Shown here: piece after piece, positions 39,714 to 48,386 of the stretch
Layout of the letters: each line of letters opens with the position of its first letter
Position numbering within the stretch: position 1 is the stretch's first letter
Source of the DNA: Dermatobacter hominis
GTDB taxonomy: Bacteria > Actinomycetota > Acidimicrobiia > Acidimicrobiales > Microtrichaceae
NCBI RefSeq assembly: GCF_020715685.1
Contig: NZ_CP085840.1
Span: forward strand, 2,480,001-2,544,000
Direction: 5' to 3'
DNA: 64,000 nucleotides
Program-made: the position numbers and the translations under genes
Notes under the pieces: generated by a model
The model's input: only the letters and a program-made list of their open reading frames with translations
Databases searched by the model: none
What the model was told of the DNA's origin: nothing

Positions 39714-41807
39714 TCACCAGCCGAGGGTGAGCCGGAAGCGGGCGTCGCCCGGGCACCACATCGGGAAGTTCGTGCCCCACACGTTGTCGTACAGGCACAC
39801 GTGCCATCCGCCGGCCAGGTCGGGCAGCCGATCGTCGAAACGGAGGAGCGACGGGGAACCCGGCGCGACGAGCGGGGCGTCGGGCAGCTCCATGCGGACC
39901 CCCGAAGGGTGCCGGACCGACTCCACCGCGTGCAGCGTCCGAGCCCCGCGCGACACGACGTCGAGCGGCGACACCTGCTCGCCGAGCTTGACCATCGTCC
40001 ACGCCTGCGGATCGGGCACCGTGGGCACGAACGACCACCACGTCGACTCCGCCCAGCGTGCCGCCGGCTTGCCCACCCACTGCAGCGAGCACGCGAGCTC
40101 GTCCGGCCGGCCGTCCACCAGCTCGTAGCCCAGGACGACCCAGTGCGGCGCCGCGCTCGTCGCCCGCACCTCCTCGGAGAACGCGAGCTCGAGCAGGAGC
40201 ACCTCGGCACCGGGCCGCTCAGCGTCCGCCTCGCGGCGACCGGACCACGCCCCGACGAGGTCGGGGGCGTACCAGGCCGAGCGGGCGCCGCTGTGCTCGA
40301 GCCCGGGCTTGGTGTTGTCCCACAGGGCCCAGTCACGGTCCTGCGGCAGGGTCCCGGCGTTGTAGGTCTGGAACCACCGCCGGTAGTCCTCGGCGTCGTA
40401 CGTCCGGTGGCCGAGCCGGCCGAGCGCCTGGCCACCCCCGACCAGCTCCGCCGGACCGTCCGCTCTCGGCACGCGCAGGCCGACCAGCGCGCCGTCGTGC
40501 GGGTCGACGGCCACCTCGACCGGTCCCAGCGAGGTGCGGATCGGTCCGCCGTCCTCGGGTCGGTGGAGCGCGACCAGGCCCTCGACCGACACGGGGGCCG
40601 CGCCGGTCTGCAGCATCCCCGCCTTGGCGTCCTCGGCCAGGTCGCTGCGCCCCGCGCGCTCGAGCACCTCTCGGAACCGGTCGAGGTAGGTCCGCTGCTC
40701 GCTCCAGCTCCACTCGAACCGGCGTGTCGCCTGGCGTGGCCGCACCGAGGCCAGCTGCGTCTCGGACCAGTGCTCGGTGTCGGGCCAGTGCGCCTTCTGG
40801 TCCAGCCCCCACGTGTGCTCGGCCACGAGGAGGAGCTCCGTCGACGCTCGCCACAGCGCCGGGTCGTCGTCGGCCACGCGGCCGTCCGCGATCCACGCCC
40901 GTCGGCGGCGGCAGGTCTCGCGGAACGCCGCGGTCTTGGACGGGTCCGACGCCACGCCATGGATCCAGGTGTCGCCGATCTCGGCCGTGACGACCGGCAG
41001 GGCCCCGGCGACCAGCCGCAGCACGTCCGCGACGTCGTCGAGCGTGGCGGCGCGGATCTCGGCACCCGGGTGGGCCAGGCGCAGCTCGTCCCAGTGCCGG
41101 ACCACCGCCTCGAGGCTCGGCGGACCGTCGTTGTCGCCGGTCATCCAGAGGTCGACCGCGGTCCCGGTGCCCGGCAGCACCTGCAGCGCGCCGTACGCGC
41201 CCGGCTGCTGGACGACGGTGACCTCGGGTGGCTCGCCCGTCGCGGTCCACGACCCGGCCGGCGCCGCCGGGTCGCGCCAGCGGAACGTCGTCGGCACGTC
41301 GGGCGCCGGCGCGGCCGGGTTGATGCCGACGTGGAGCAGGTCCACGCCGGCGTCGGCCAGGATCGACACGAGCGCCCGGGTGTGGCCCGGCACGTCGGTC
41401 AGCTTGGCGGCGCGGGTGCGGCGCTCGAACCACTGGTCCAGCCGTGCGGAGATGCTCAGGCCGTGCGCCAGGAGCGAGCGGTCGGCCACCTCGGTGTGGG
41501 TCGTGAACGGCAGCGCGTGCCAGGCCAGGTCGCCGGCCTCGATCGCGGCCTCGACCGACAGCCGCAGCTCCCGGTCGGGCTCCTCGAGCGCCTCGTTCAC
41601 GATCCAGGAGCCTGCGGTCCACGTCAGGCGGGGACCGTCGCCGCGCTCGCGCAGCCGGCGCGCCACCGACATGGCCCGCGGCAGGTGCTCCTTCAGCCAG
41701 CGCTCGCGCACCGCCGCCGCGAGGTCGGTGAAGCCGACGTCGAGGTGCGACTTGGCGACCACCAGCACCGTCTGGACGGGCTCGGCCGGCGCGGGGTGGC
41801 TCACCAC
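39714..41807 (-). CDS. DUF5054, glycoside hydrolase family 38-like
   Basis: 697 residues. The N-terminus VVAKSHLDVGFTDLAA carries the His-x-Asp pair typical of GH38-type (alpha-mannosidase-like) N-terminal domains, and EIGDTWIHGVASDP is a second conserved block that likely holds metal ligands. The remainder is beta-sandwich-like, as in GH38 C-terminal domains. No signal peptide is apparent. Start at tandem GTG codons (41807/41804). It begins 7 bp after the preceding gene. Substrate unknown. Confidence 0.8.
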   Translation of the reverse strand: MVSHPAPAEPVQTVLVVAKSHLDVGFTDLAAAVRERWLKEHLPRAMSVARRLRERGDGPRLTWTAGSWIVNEALEEPDRELRLSVEAAIEAGDLAWHALPFTTHTEVADRSLLAHGLSISARLDQWFERRTRAAKLTDVPGHTRALVSILADAGVDLLHVGINPAAPAPDVPTTFRWRDPAAPAGSWTATGEPPEVTVVQQPGAYGALQVLPGTGTAVDLWMTGDNDGPPSLEAVVRHWDELRLAHPGAEIRAATLDDVADVLRLVAGALPVVTAEIGDTWIHGVASDPSKTAAFRETCRRRRAWIADGRVADDDPALWRASTELLLVAEHTWGLDQKAHWPDTEHWSETQLASVRPRQATRRFEWSWSEQRTYLDRFREVLERAGRSDLAEDAKAGMLQTGAAPVSVEGLVALHRPEDGGPIRTSLGPVEVAVDPHDGALVGLRVPRADGPAELVGGGQALGRLGHRTYDAEDYRRWFQTYNAGTLPQDRDWALWDNTKPGLEHSGARSAWYAPDLVGAWSGRREADAERPGAEVLLLELAFSEEVRATSAAPHWVVLGYELVDGRPDELACSLQWVGKPAARWAESTWWSFVPTVPDPQAWTMVKLGEQVSPLDVVSRGARTLHAVESVRHPSGVRMELPDAPLVAPGSPSLLRFDDRLPDLAGGWHVCLYDNVWGTNFPMWCPGDARFRLTLGW

Positions 41808-41814
41808 GGGCCGC

Positions 41815-42324
41815 TCACCGACGGGTGATCGACAGCGTCGCCAGGACCCGGTCGGCCCGCGGCGCGGACACGCCGCGCAGCCGGTGCGAGCCGAGCGCGA
41901 CGTAGAGCGCGAACGCCCGGCCGTGCACGTGGAAGAACTGCTGGTGCCCGCTCGCCCCGAGCAGCGGGCGGTGCATCGTCGCCCGGTCGAAGTCGGACGC
42001 GCGGAGCGGCCGATGGATGCCGACGCTCGAGAACAGCGGCGTCGCGCCGGCCTCGGGATCGAACTCCACGAGCGCGATGAAGATGTCGTGCGGGCCCATC
42101 TCCTCGACCGCGCCGCCGCCGTAGTCGCCGCGGACGGCCGGCAGCGGGAAGCTCGCCACGTGCAGCACCGGGTTGGTGGTGCCCATCGGACCGACGTCGG
42201 CCGCCGGCGTGTCGCTGGGATCGCCCGCGGCGCGGCGGATCGATCCGTCCCACCCCGCCGGCACCGTCACCGACATCCCGTGCGCGGTCAACGTGCGGGC
42301 CGGCGCGACCCTCGTGGCGCTCAT
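41815..42324 (-). CDS. Hypothetical protein of the MauE operon
   Basis: 169 residues from ATG 42324, which overlaps the MauD-like stop (ATGA). A beta-rich start (HGMSVTVPAGWDGSIRRAAG) is followed by VLHVASFPLPAVRGDYGGG and a C-terminal VALGSHRLRG. The GW and FPLP pattern recalls small actinobacterial hypotheticals with a PsbP/lipoprotein-like fold. Function unknown, but the coupling places it with the redox and glycan genes around it. Confidence 0.7.
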   Translation of the reverse strand: MSATRVAPARTLTAHGMSVTVPAGWDGSIRRAAGDPSDTPAADVGPMGTTNPVLHVASFPLPAVRGDYGGGAVEEMGPHDIFIALVEFDPEAGATPLFSSVGIHRPLRASDFDRATMHRPLLGASGHQQFFHVHGRAFALYVALGSHRLRGVSAPRADRVLATLSITRR

Positions 42325-43169
42325 CGGCCCTCCTCGGCGTCGACGTCGACGACCGGTTCGTAGAGGCGGGGGTCACCGGGTCGGATCCCGGCCGCCGCCA
42401 GCTCGGCGTCGACCCGCTCGGCCCGGTCGCGGCCGGTCAGGAACGCCCGGCGCGACGGCGAGCCGCCGGGGGCGCCCAGCGCCCGGCCCGTGTCGGCGAG
42501 CGACCGACCCAGCAGGTCGACCACCTGCGGCCACGACGCGGCCGCGCCCTCGCCGACGACCTCGTCGCCGTCGACCAGCGCGAAGTACGGCGCCACCGGG
42601 ACCCCGTAGTCCTCCCAGGCGTCCGACGACAGGACGACGTCGACCCCCGGGGGTGCCAGCTCGGCGACGCGGGCGGGCGACTCGGACTCGTGGCCCTGCG
42701 TGACGACGACCAGGCGGATGTCGGGGGCGGGCAGCTCGACGCCCTCGGCGAAGGCCGACCAGAACTGGTGGCAGGTCGTGCACCCGGTGGTGAGGAAGGC
42801 GAGGAGCGTGCGGTGCGTCCCGCCGAGCACCCCGATGGCCACGGCGTCACCCGAGGGGTCCGTGCCGACGAGGTCGAACGCCCCCATGCCGAGCAGCTCG
42901 CCGGGGGCGGGCACGCCCTCCTGGGTGACGAGCTCACCGGGCGGCACCTCGATCGGCGCCGCGGCGGCGGCGGCCGACGCCGTCGACGCCGGGGCGGCGG
43001 CGCGGGCGGCCCTCGTGGCGCGGGCCGCATCGGCGGGGTTGGCCGGGTCGAGGTCGACGCCCAGGTCGTGGAGGGCGCGGAGGATCTCCGCGTGGCTGCG
43101 CAGGAGGCTCACGACGAGGACGGCGAGCAGCGCGACGACCACGCCGAGCAGGACGACGGCGACGGTCAC
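42321..43169 (-). CDS. MauD-like membrane-anchored thioredoxin
   Basis: 282 residues from a GTG that overlaps the upstream stop (GTGA). One N-terminal span (VAVVLLGVVVALLAVLVVSLL), an Ala-rich linker, then a thioredoxin fold with CTTC in LTTGCTTCHQFW and a VPVAPYFALVDGD cis-Pro loop. MauD proteins, with MauE, handle disulfides in methylamine dehydrogenase light chain. Here it lies directly after a cysteine-rich Tat-exported protein and the MauE-like gene, matching that role. A C-terminal extension of about 60 residues is unusual. Confidence 0.85.
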   Translation of the reverse strand: MTVAVVLLGVVVALLAVLVVSLLRSHAEILRALHDLGVDLDPANPADAARATRAARAAAPASTASAAAAAAPIEVPPGELVTQEGVPAPGELLGMGAFDLVGTDPSGDAVAIGVLGGTHRTLLAFLTTGCTTCHQFWSAFAEGVELPAPDIRLVVVTQGHESESPARVAELAPPGVDVVLSSDAWEDYGVPVAPYFALVDGDEVVGEGAAASWPQVVDLLGRSLADTGRALGAPGGSPSRRAFLTGRDRAERVDAELAAAGIRPGDPRLYEPVVDVDAEEGR

Positions 43170-45139
43170 GGGCCCACCTCCGCGTCGGCGGCGCTGCCCG
43201 CGGGGGCGGCGGCCACGGCGCCGGCCGGCTCGGGCACCGACACCCGGGCGCTGGCCAGCACCGGCGGGATCGTGCGCGGGCCGTCGACGGTGGCGGTAAC
43301 CACCACCTCGTGGTCGCCCGGCGGCAGCGACAGGACCTCGTCGATGCCGTCGGGACCTGCGCGCAGCGAGGCGCGGAACTGGCCGTCGACGAGCACCCGC
43401 ACGTTGGCGGGGACGCCGTCGGTCCGCTCGACGCCGGTCGTCGCGACGCGCACGCCGTCGCCCGCCGCCTCGAGGGCCATGACCTGGCCGGCCACCACCG
43501 CGGCCACGCCGGTGGTCGTGCAGCCGAGCGAGACGTTCGAGCCGGCGCCGGCGTTGAGCGCCGTCACGCAGACGTTGCGGGCGCCCGGGCTGATGCCGGT
43601 GAGCGTGATGTCGAAGCCGTAGCCGTTCCACCCGTCGCCGCGAGAGCGGTTGGCGGTGAAGGTGCCGCGGTCGGCGCCGTCGACGGTGACGCGCACCTGG
43701 ATCGGCGAGGCGGTGTCGACGTCGCGGGCCCAGCCGATGATGCGCAGCGAGCCCGACCCGGGCGACGTGACCGACTCGACAGCACCGGCCGGGTCGGCGG
43801 CCACCGTGACCGGGCGGCAGCCGAGGTCGACGTCGCGGTCGCCGCCGGGGCTGCGGGCGATGATGCACACGTTGTGGTTGCCGGGGCCGGCGGGCCAGCC
43901 GATGTCGAAGCCGTAGTGGCCGTGGAGGTGCGGGTACGCCGCACCCAGGTCGGGGCGGCTGAGGTTCGCCACGACCCTGGTGATGAAGCGACCGTCCTCG
44001 TAGATGTCGACGGGCAGCTGACCGCCGTCGGCGCCGATCACGAAGCCGCTGGCCCGGATGCTGCCGACGCCGCCCTCCACCTGGTCGAAGTGGCCGGAGG
44101 CGTTCGGGTTGATCGTCACCATCTGGTGGAAGATCCAGTTCGACCCGCGACCCGACGTGTCGTTGGCCGCGACCGACACCAGGCGGTCGCCCGGGCACAA
44201 CCGGTAGAAGACGTCGAAGCCGTGGAACGGACCCTGACCCGGGTACCCGATGGCGACGTCCTCCCGCCAGATGTTGGCGAGGACGGTCGCCTGCGGGCGC
44301 AGGCAGTCGTAGACGTTCACGCTGATCGGCACGCCGACGGCGCTCGGGTCGATGGCCCAGCCGGTGACGCGCACGCCGCCGGGCACGACCGTGCAGGAGT
44401 CGACCTGGCCGATGGCGTCGACCTCGAGGCAGGGGCGCGAGTGGTAGCGGGTCGCGTTGTCGGTCCGGGCCGCGGTCGTGCACGTGCCGTCGATCCGCCA
44501 CGGCTCGGTGCACGTGACGACGCGGCACACGATCGGCCCGAGGCAGCGGATGCCCTGGTTGCACTGGCCGTACCGGAAGCCGGTGCAGCCGGCCTTGCGG
44601 TTGTTGCAGTCGCCGTTCGCGCAGCCGCACGGCGTCCCGGAGCAGCTGCCCGGGCAGATGCCGTTGGCGCCGCAGCCGCAACCGCCGCAGCCGGCGTTGC
44701 AGTCCATGTAGTACCGGGGTCCGCCACCGCAGAAGTTCGATCCGTCGACCTTCCACCAGCCGCCCAGCGCGGTGCCCGGTGGGCAGCGGTTGGCGCCGGT
44801 GATCGTGCAGCAGAACTCGGTGTAGCCGTCGTTGCAGAGCGCGTTGCGGGCGCAGACCGCGGCGTACGCGCTGCCCGGACGGAGCGCGAACGTCGCCGGC
44901 GCCACGGCGAGCGCGGTGCCCGCCATCGCGCCCTTGCGCAGGACGCCCCGGCGGTCGACCCGCCGCTCCAGGAACGACGACACCCGCTCCGCCAGGCTTC
45001 GGCGCCGGCGCCGCGCCCCGGGCGCGGGGTCGGCGTGGCCGGCGTCGCTGGCGGGCGGGGCGTCGAGCGTCGCGACCCCCGTCGGCCCGCCGAGCACGTT
45101 CATCGGGTCCCGGGTGATCGGGACGTCCGTCGCCGTCAT
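43166..45139 (-). CDS. Tat-exported cysteine-rich MauA-like protein with C-terminal repeats
   Basis: 657 residues. Tat signal DRRGVLRKGAMAG (R63-R64) and hydrophobic segment to about residue 94. Residues 96-237 hold about 28 cysteines, with EFCC, CPPGTALGGWW and YYMDCNAGCGGCGC arranged like methylamine dehydrogenase light chain (CC, CPPG, W-x-G, DCCG, C-x2-C-x-C). W128/W129 falls where MauA has its first cofactor Trp. The rest is about four 95-residue repeats (GWAIDP, YGFDIGWPAG, GWARDV, NVCVTALN) also seen once in the M23 lipoprotein. No heavy chain or MauG gene is near, so amine dehydrogenase activity is unproven. Confidence 0.75.
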   Translation of the reverse strand: MTATDVPITRDPMNVLGGPTGVATLDAPPASDAGHADPAPGARRRRRSLAERVSSFLERRVDRRGVLRKGAMAGTALAVAPATFALRPGSAYAAVCARNALCNDGYTEFCCTITGANRCPPGTALGGWWKVDGSNFCGGGPRYYMDCNAGCGGCGCGANGICPGSCSGTPCGCANGDCNNRKAGCTGFRYGQCNQGIRCLGPIVCRVVTCTEPWRIDGTCTTAARTDNATRYHSRPCLEVDAIGQVDSCTVVPGGVRVTGWAIDPSAVGVPISVNVYDCLRPQATVLANIWREDVAIGYPGQGPFHGFDVFYRLCPGDRLVSVAANDTSGRGSNWIFHQMVTINPNASGHFDQVEGGVGSIRASGFVIGADGGQLPVDIYEDGRFITRVVANLSRPDLGAAYPHLHGHYGFDIGWPAGPGNHNVCIIARSPGGDRDVDLGCRPVTVAADPAGAVESVTSPGSGSLRIIGWARDVDTASPIQVRVTVDGADRGTFTANRSRGDGWNGYGFDITLTGISPGARNVCVTALNAGAGSNVSLGCTTTGVAAVVAGQVMALEAAGDGVRVATTGVERTDGVPANVRVLVDGQFRASLRAGPDGIDEVLSLPPGDHEVVVTATVDGPRTIPPVLASARVSVPEPAGAVAAAPAGSAADAEVGP

Positions 45140-45711
45140 GCTGCCTCCGCCGCTCGTTCCTGATCCCGCAGCGCCCGCGTGGCCTCGACCACGTCCGCCA
45201 CGGTCGTGTCCAGCACCACCACGAGCAGGGCGGTCAGCAGCACCAGGGCCGCCACCACCACGCCCGTCCCGCCCAGCTCCGCCAGGCCGTCGGCCGCCGG
45301 GACCGGTCCCCCGTCGAGCACGGCCGCGACGATCGCGACGATCGCCGAGCCGACGTTGACGGCGACGTGCACCCAGCTGGGCGGCGCGCTCCGAGCGCCG
45401 AAGCAGCCGCAGGACTCGAGCCCACGGCGCCGGGCCAGCACCACGACGACGGCGAAGGCCAGGTAGGCGGCGGCGACGCCGAGGGCGAGGATCGCACCCC
45501 CGATCACGAGGGCGCCGATGCCGAGGGCCACCTCGACCGCACCGATCGTCCGGGCCGTCCCGATGCCGCGGATCCGGCCGGGGGCGGCCGGTCGGGCGAG
45601 GCCGAGCGAGGCCAGCGTCCCGGCGACCTGCTCGGGCGCAGCGAGCTTTGACGCACCGGCCACGACCAGCACCAGGCAGGCGGCCCAGAAGAGGGCGTCC
45701 ACGGCAGACAC
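45136..45711 (-). CDS. MauE/DoxX-like redox membrane protein
   Basis: 191 residues from GTG 45711. Four to five membrane spans with the MauE-family SCGCFG motif after a basic loop (RRRGLESCGCFG). MauE is required, with MauD, for disulfide formation in MauA. The stop overlaps the ATG of the cysteine-rich gene (ATGA). First gene of the operon that continues to 38906. The start is uncertain, as the ribosome site is weak and GTG 45702 is also possible. Confidence 0.85.
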   Translation of the reverse strand: MSAVDALFWAACLVLVVAGASKLAAPEQVAGTLASLGLARPAAPGRIRGIGTARTIGAVEVALGIGALVIGGAILALGVAAAYLAFAVVVVLARRRGLESCGCFGARSAPPSWVHVAVNVGSAIVAIVAAVLDGGPVPAADGLAELGGTGVVVAALVLLTALLVVVLDTTVADVVEATRALRDQERAAEAA

Positions 45712-45719
45712 GGGGGTCA

Positions 45720-45880
45720 GGCTAACCGGACCTGCGCAGGCCCGATCCCGGGCCATGGGTGGATCTGTCCACCCGCCGCTGACCCGTGCGCGCAGCACAG
45801 CCCGCACCAGCAGGAGGTCTGGCTCACCGGACCTGCGCAGGCCCGAGCCCGGGCCATGGGTGGATCTCTCCACCCGCCGC
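45720..45880. repeat. Two 60-bp direct repeats with internal hairpins
   Basis: 45720-45779 and 45821-45880 differ at three positions. Each contains ACCTGCGCAGG and the inverted repeat GGGTGGA-TCT(G/C)-TCCACCC. A third ATGGGTGGATC lies at 45907. They occupy the divergent region between the MauE operon and the ECF sigma gene, so they are candidate operators or promoter duplications. Confidence 0.75.
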
Positions 45881-45986
45881 CGCCACCCTCTCAGCCCGCG
45901 AGGGTGATGGGTGGATCCTCCCGGGTCGAGCGGACTTGTCCCATCGGCTGTCAACCGTTCAGTACCGTCCAACGTCGTAGGAGGGT

Positions 45987-46502
45987 GTGTTGCCGGTGCC
46001 GGTGCGTGACGAGGAGTTCCGTGCGTTCTACGAGCGCATGCACGACCGCGCCCTCCGGACCGCTCGCCGTCTCATCGGGAACGAGGCGGTCGCCGAGGAC
46101 CTCAGCGCCGAGGCGCTGGCCCGTGCCTACGCCCGGTGGGGCCAGGTGCGCTCGCACCCGAACCCGGATGCGTGGCTGCTCCGCGTCGTCGGCAACCTGG
46201 CGATCGACCACGTGCGACGGGAGCGGCGGACCGGGCCGGAGCCACGGACCGAGCACGTCGCGTCGGATCGCCCCGACGACGACGCCGTGCTGCGGGTCGA
46301 CCTGGCCCGTGCGGTCCACAAGCTCTCCAACCGCCAGCAGGAGGTGGTCGTGATGCGCTACCTCGTCGACCTCAGCGAGGACCAGGTCGCGACGTCCCTC
46401 GGGATGTCGACCGGCTCGGTCAAGACGCACCTGTCGCGTGCCAGCGGGCGGCTCAGGGACCACATGGCGGAGCTGGACGAGATCGCCGCGAGGGCCGACT
46501 GA
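45987..46502 (+). CDS. ECF-type RNA polymerase sigma factor
   Basis: 171 residues. Region 2 has AFYERMHDRALRTARRLIGNEAVAEDLSAEALARAYARW and LLRVVGNLAIDHVRRERR in two blocks. Region 4 has KLSNRQQEVVVMRYLVDLSEDQVATSLGMSTGSVKTHLSRA as its helix-turn-helix. A perfect AGGAGG at 45979-45984 is too close to the GTG at 45987; TTG 45990 or GTG 45996 give better spacing. Its stop overlaps the next ATG (TGATG), pairing it with a membrane protein as in sigma/anti-sigma operons. Confidence 0.92.
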   Translation: MLPVPVRDEEFRAFYERMHDRALRTARRLIGNEAVAEDLSAEALARAYARWGQVRSHPNPDAWLLRVVGNLAIDHVRRERRTGPEPRTEHVASDRPDDDAVLRVDLARAVHKLSNRQQEVVVMRYLVDLSEDQVATSLGMSTGSVKTHLSRASGRLRDHMAELDEIAARAD

Positions 46503-47194
46503 TGCCGTCGACGGGCCACTTCCCGCCGCCGTCCCGCCCCGACGAGCGTTTCCAGGCCGTGGTCGACCGCGGCGCCCGACTGCAGCGGAGGGACCGCATG
46601 ACCAAGGGACTCGTGACGGGCGGCATCGCCGCCGTGGTGGTGCTGGTCGTGCTGGCCGGCGTGTTCGCGCTCTCGGGCGGGACGTCCGACGACGACAGCC
46701 CGGTGGCGTCGAGCACGACGGAGGCCACGACGACGCTGCCCCAGGACGAGTTGACCGTCGCCGCGACGGACGTGGGCGGCGCGGTCGAGGTGGACGTCGA
46801 CGACCCGGTGGTGGGCATCGCCTCGACGACGAAGGCGTGCGCACACGTCCGGTTGCAGGGCGAAGGTCCTGCCATGGTCGCGAAGGCTGAGGGCTCGGCG
46901 TGCTGGAACCCGGCCGAGGGCGATGCCCTGACCGAGGCGTCGCTGCAGATCATCGAGGCGGAGATCGGGTGCTCCGCCTCGGTCGAGCGTCCGGAACCCG
47001 GGGCCACCGTGCCGACGACGGTGCCTGGAGCGGTCCACCACACGTTCCGGTTCACGCTGCCGCAGGGGCTCGAACCAGGGACCTACGTGGCCGAGGTGAC
47101 CGGCGTCCTCGGCGTCGGTGACGGCTGCCCGACCTCGACGCCCGGCGACGACGAGGAGGTCGCCCCCGGCACGACCACCGTCGAGGTGCCCTGA
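46502..47194 (+). CDS. Putative membrane anti-sigma factor
   Basis: 230 residues. A cytosolic N-terminus of about 35 residues (PSRPDERFQAVVDRGARLQRRDR), one span (GLVTGGIAAVVVLVVLAGVFAL), a Ser/Thr linker, and an extracytoplasmic beta-rich domain with two cysteine pairs (KACAHV, SACWNP, IGCSAS, DGCPTS). Translation is coupled to the sigma gene. No zinc anti-sigma (H-x3-C-x2-C) motif, so the call rests on topology and position. Confidence 0.7.
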   Translation: MPSTGHFPPPSRPDERFQAVVDRGARLQRRDRMTKGLVTGGIAAVVVLVVLAGVFALSGGTSDDDSPVASSTTEATTTLPQDELTVAATDVGGAVEVDVDDPVVGIASTTKACAHVRLQGEGPAMVAKAEGSACWNPAEGDALTEASLQIIEAEIGCSASVERPEPGATVPTTVPGAVHHTFRFTLPQGLEPGTYVAEVTGVLGVGDGCPTSTPGDDEEVAPGTTTVEVP

Positions 47195-47271
47195 CCGGCC
47201 CTCCCTCGAACTCGGGCGCCACGGACCGCTGGTCGGTCGGTGGTGCCCGACATCGGCGTGGACTCGACCGC

Positions 47272-48351
47272 TCAGCGACGCCGGGCGGCGATGACCTCGT
47301 CGTAGAGGGCCTCCCACGACTGGACCGCCGCGTCCGCGTCGAAGCGCTCGAGCCCGACCTCCCGGGCCCGCTCCCCCATCGCGGTGCGGCGAGCCGGATC
47401 GTCCCGCAGGAGCGCCAGCGCGTCGACGATGGCGTCGAGGTCCTCGACCGGCACGACCAGCCCGGTCTCGCCGTCGTCGACCGCCTCGCGCACGCTGCCG
47501 ACGTCGGTGGCCACGACAGGGACGCCGGCCTGCATCGCCTCCATGACCGTGACAGGGAACGCCTCGAGCCGCGACGGCAGCAGGTACACGTCGAAGGTGG
47601 GCAGCACGTCGCGGGCGTGGTCGTCCCAGCCCCGCAGCTCGACGCGGTCGCCGACGCCGAGCTCGTCGACCAGCGCCTCGAGCGCCGGGCGCTCCGACCC
47701 GTCGCCGACGACGACCAGCCGCGAACCCGGACCGAGCCGGTCGACGGCGCGGATGGCGAGGTCGATGCCCTTGACCGGGTCGTGGCGCGACAGCATGCCG
47801 ACGGTGAAGTCGTCGGAGGTCCGGGCCGGCGGGTGGAGCTCGACGATCGGCACGCCGGAGTGGATGACCCGCATCGAGCCCTCGGGCAGCTCGCCGAGCT
47901 CCTCGATGATGCGGGCGGCGCGGTGGCCGACCGCGACGTGCGCGTCGGCGCGTGCGGAGGTGATCCGCTTCAGCCGGTTCGACAGCGACGACCACGTCCC
48001 GACCGGCGAGTGCTCCAGGACGACGACCGGGAGGCCCGGGATCGTCAGCGCGGCGGCGAGCGCCCACTGGCACGACGACATGGTCGACAGGTTGAAGTGG
48101 ACGAGGTCGGGCTGCAACCAGCGGAGCGCCCGCCGGTGCTGCACCATCGCCCGCACGTCGCTGCGGTCGTGGATCTCGTCGAGGACCATGTACCGGGACC
48201 CGGGGCGGCGGCCGGCCAGCCACCGGATCACCTGCTCGTGGGGGCCGACGACGGTGACCCGGATGTCGGGTCGGAACCGCTCGATGAACATCCCCATGGA
48301 GGACTCGGCGCCGCCGCGCTCGGCGGCGTCGGTGTAGACGACGAGGTGCAT
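47272..48351 (-). CDS. Glycosyltransferase family 4
   Basis: 359 residues, GT-B fold. N-terminal VVYTDAAERGGAESSMG, central HFNLSTMSSCQWAL, VIHSGVPIVELHPP, VGMLSRHDPVKGIDLAI and the C-terminal donor site LPSRLEAFPVTVMEAMQAGVP. It likely transfers a nucleotide-sugar glycosyl group to a cell-surface or lipid acceptor. Stand-alone; the amidase gene lies 35 bp upstream in the same direction. Confidence 0.88.
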   Translation of the reverse strand: MHLVVYTDAAERGGAESSMGMFIERFRPDIRVTVVGPHEQVIRWLAGRRPGSRYMVLDEIHDRSDVRAMVQHRRALRWLQPDLVHFNLSTMSSCQWALAAALTIPGLPVVVLEHSPVGTWSSLSNRLKRITSARADAHVAVGHRAARIIEELGELPEGSMRVIHSGVPIVELHPPARTSDDFTVGMLSRHDPVKGIDLAIRAVDRLGPGSRLVVVGDGSERPALEALVDELGVGDRVELRGWDDHARDVLPTFDVYLLPSRLEAFPVTVMEAMQAGVPVVATDVGSVREAVDDGETGLVVPVEDLDAIVDALALLRDDPARRTAMGERAREVGLERFDADAAVQSWEALYDEVIAARRR

Positions 48352-48386
48352 GACGCTCGGGGGTCTGCCTTCCGGGGGTCGGCGGT

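Noticed and set aside
42321-44756. 811-codon minus-strand frame
   Set aside because: Its upstream part is an out-of-frame reading of the cysteine-rich gene; only the last 282 codons, from GTG 43169, are protein-like.
45947-45978. Autoregulated ECF promoter (TGTCAAC ... CGTC)
   Set aside because: Spacing between the two elements does not clearly match a known ECF group; kept out of the feature list.
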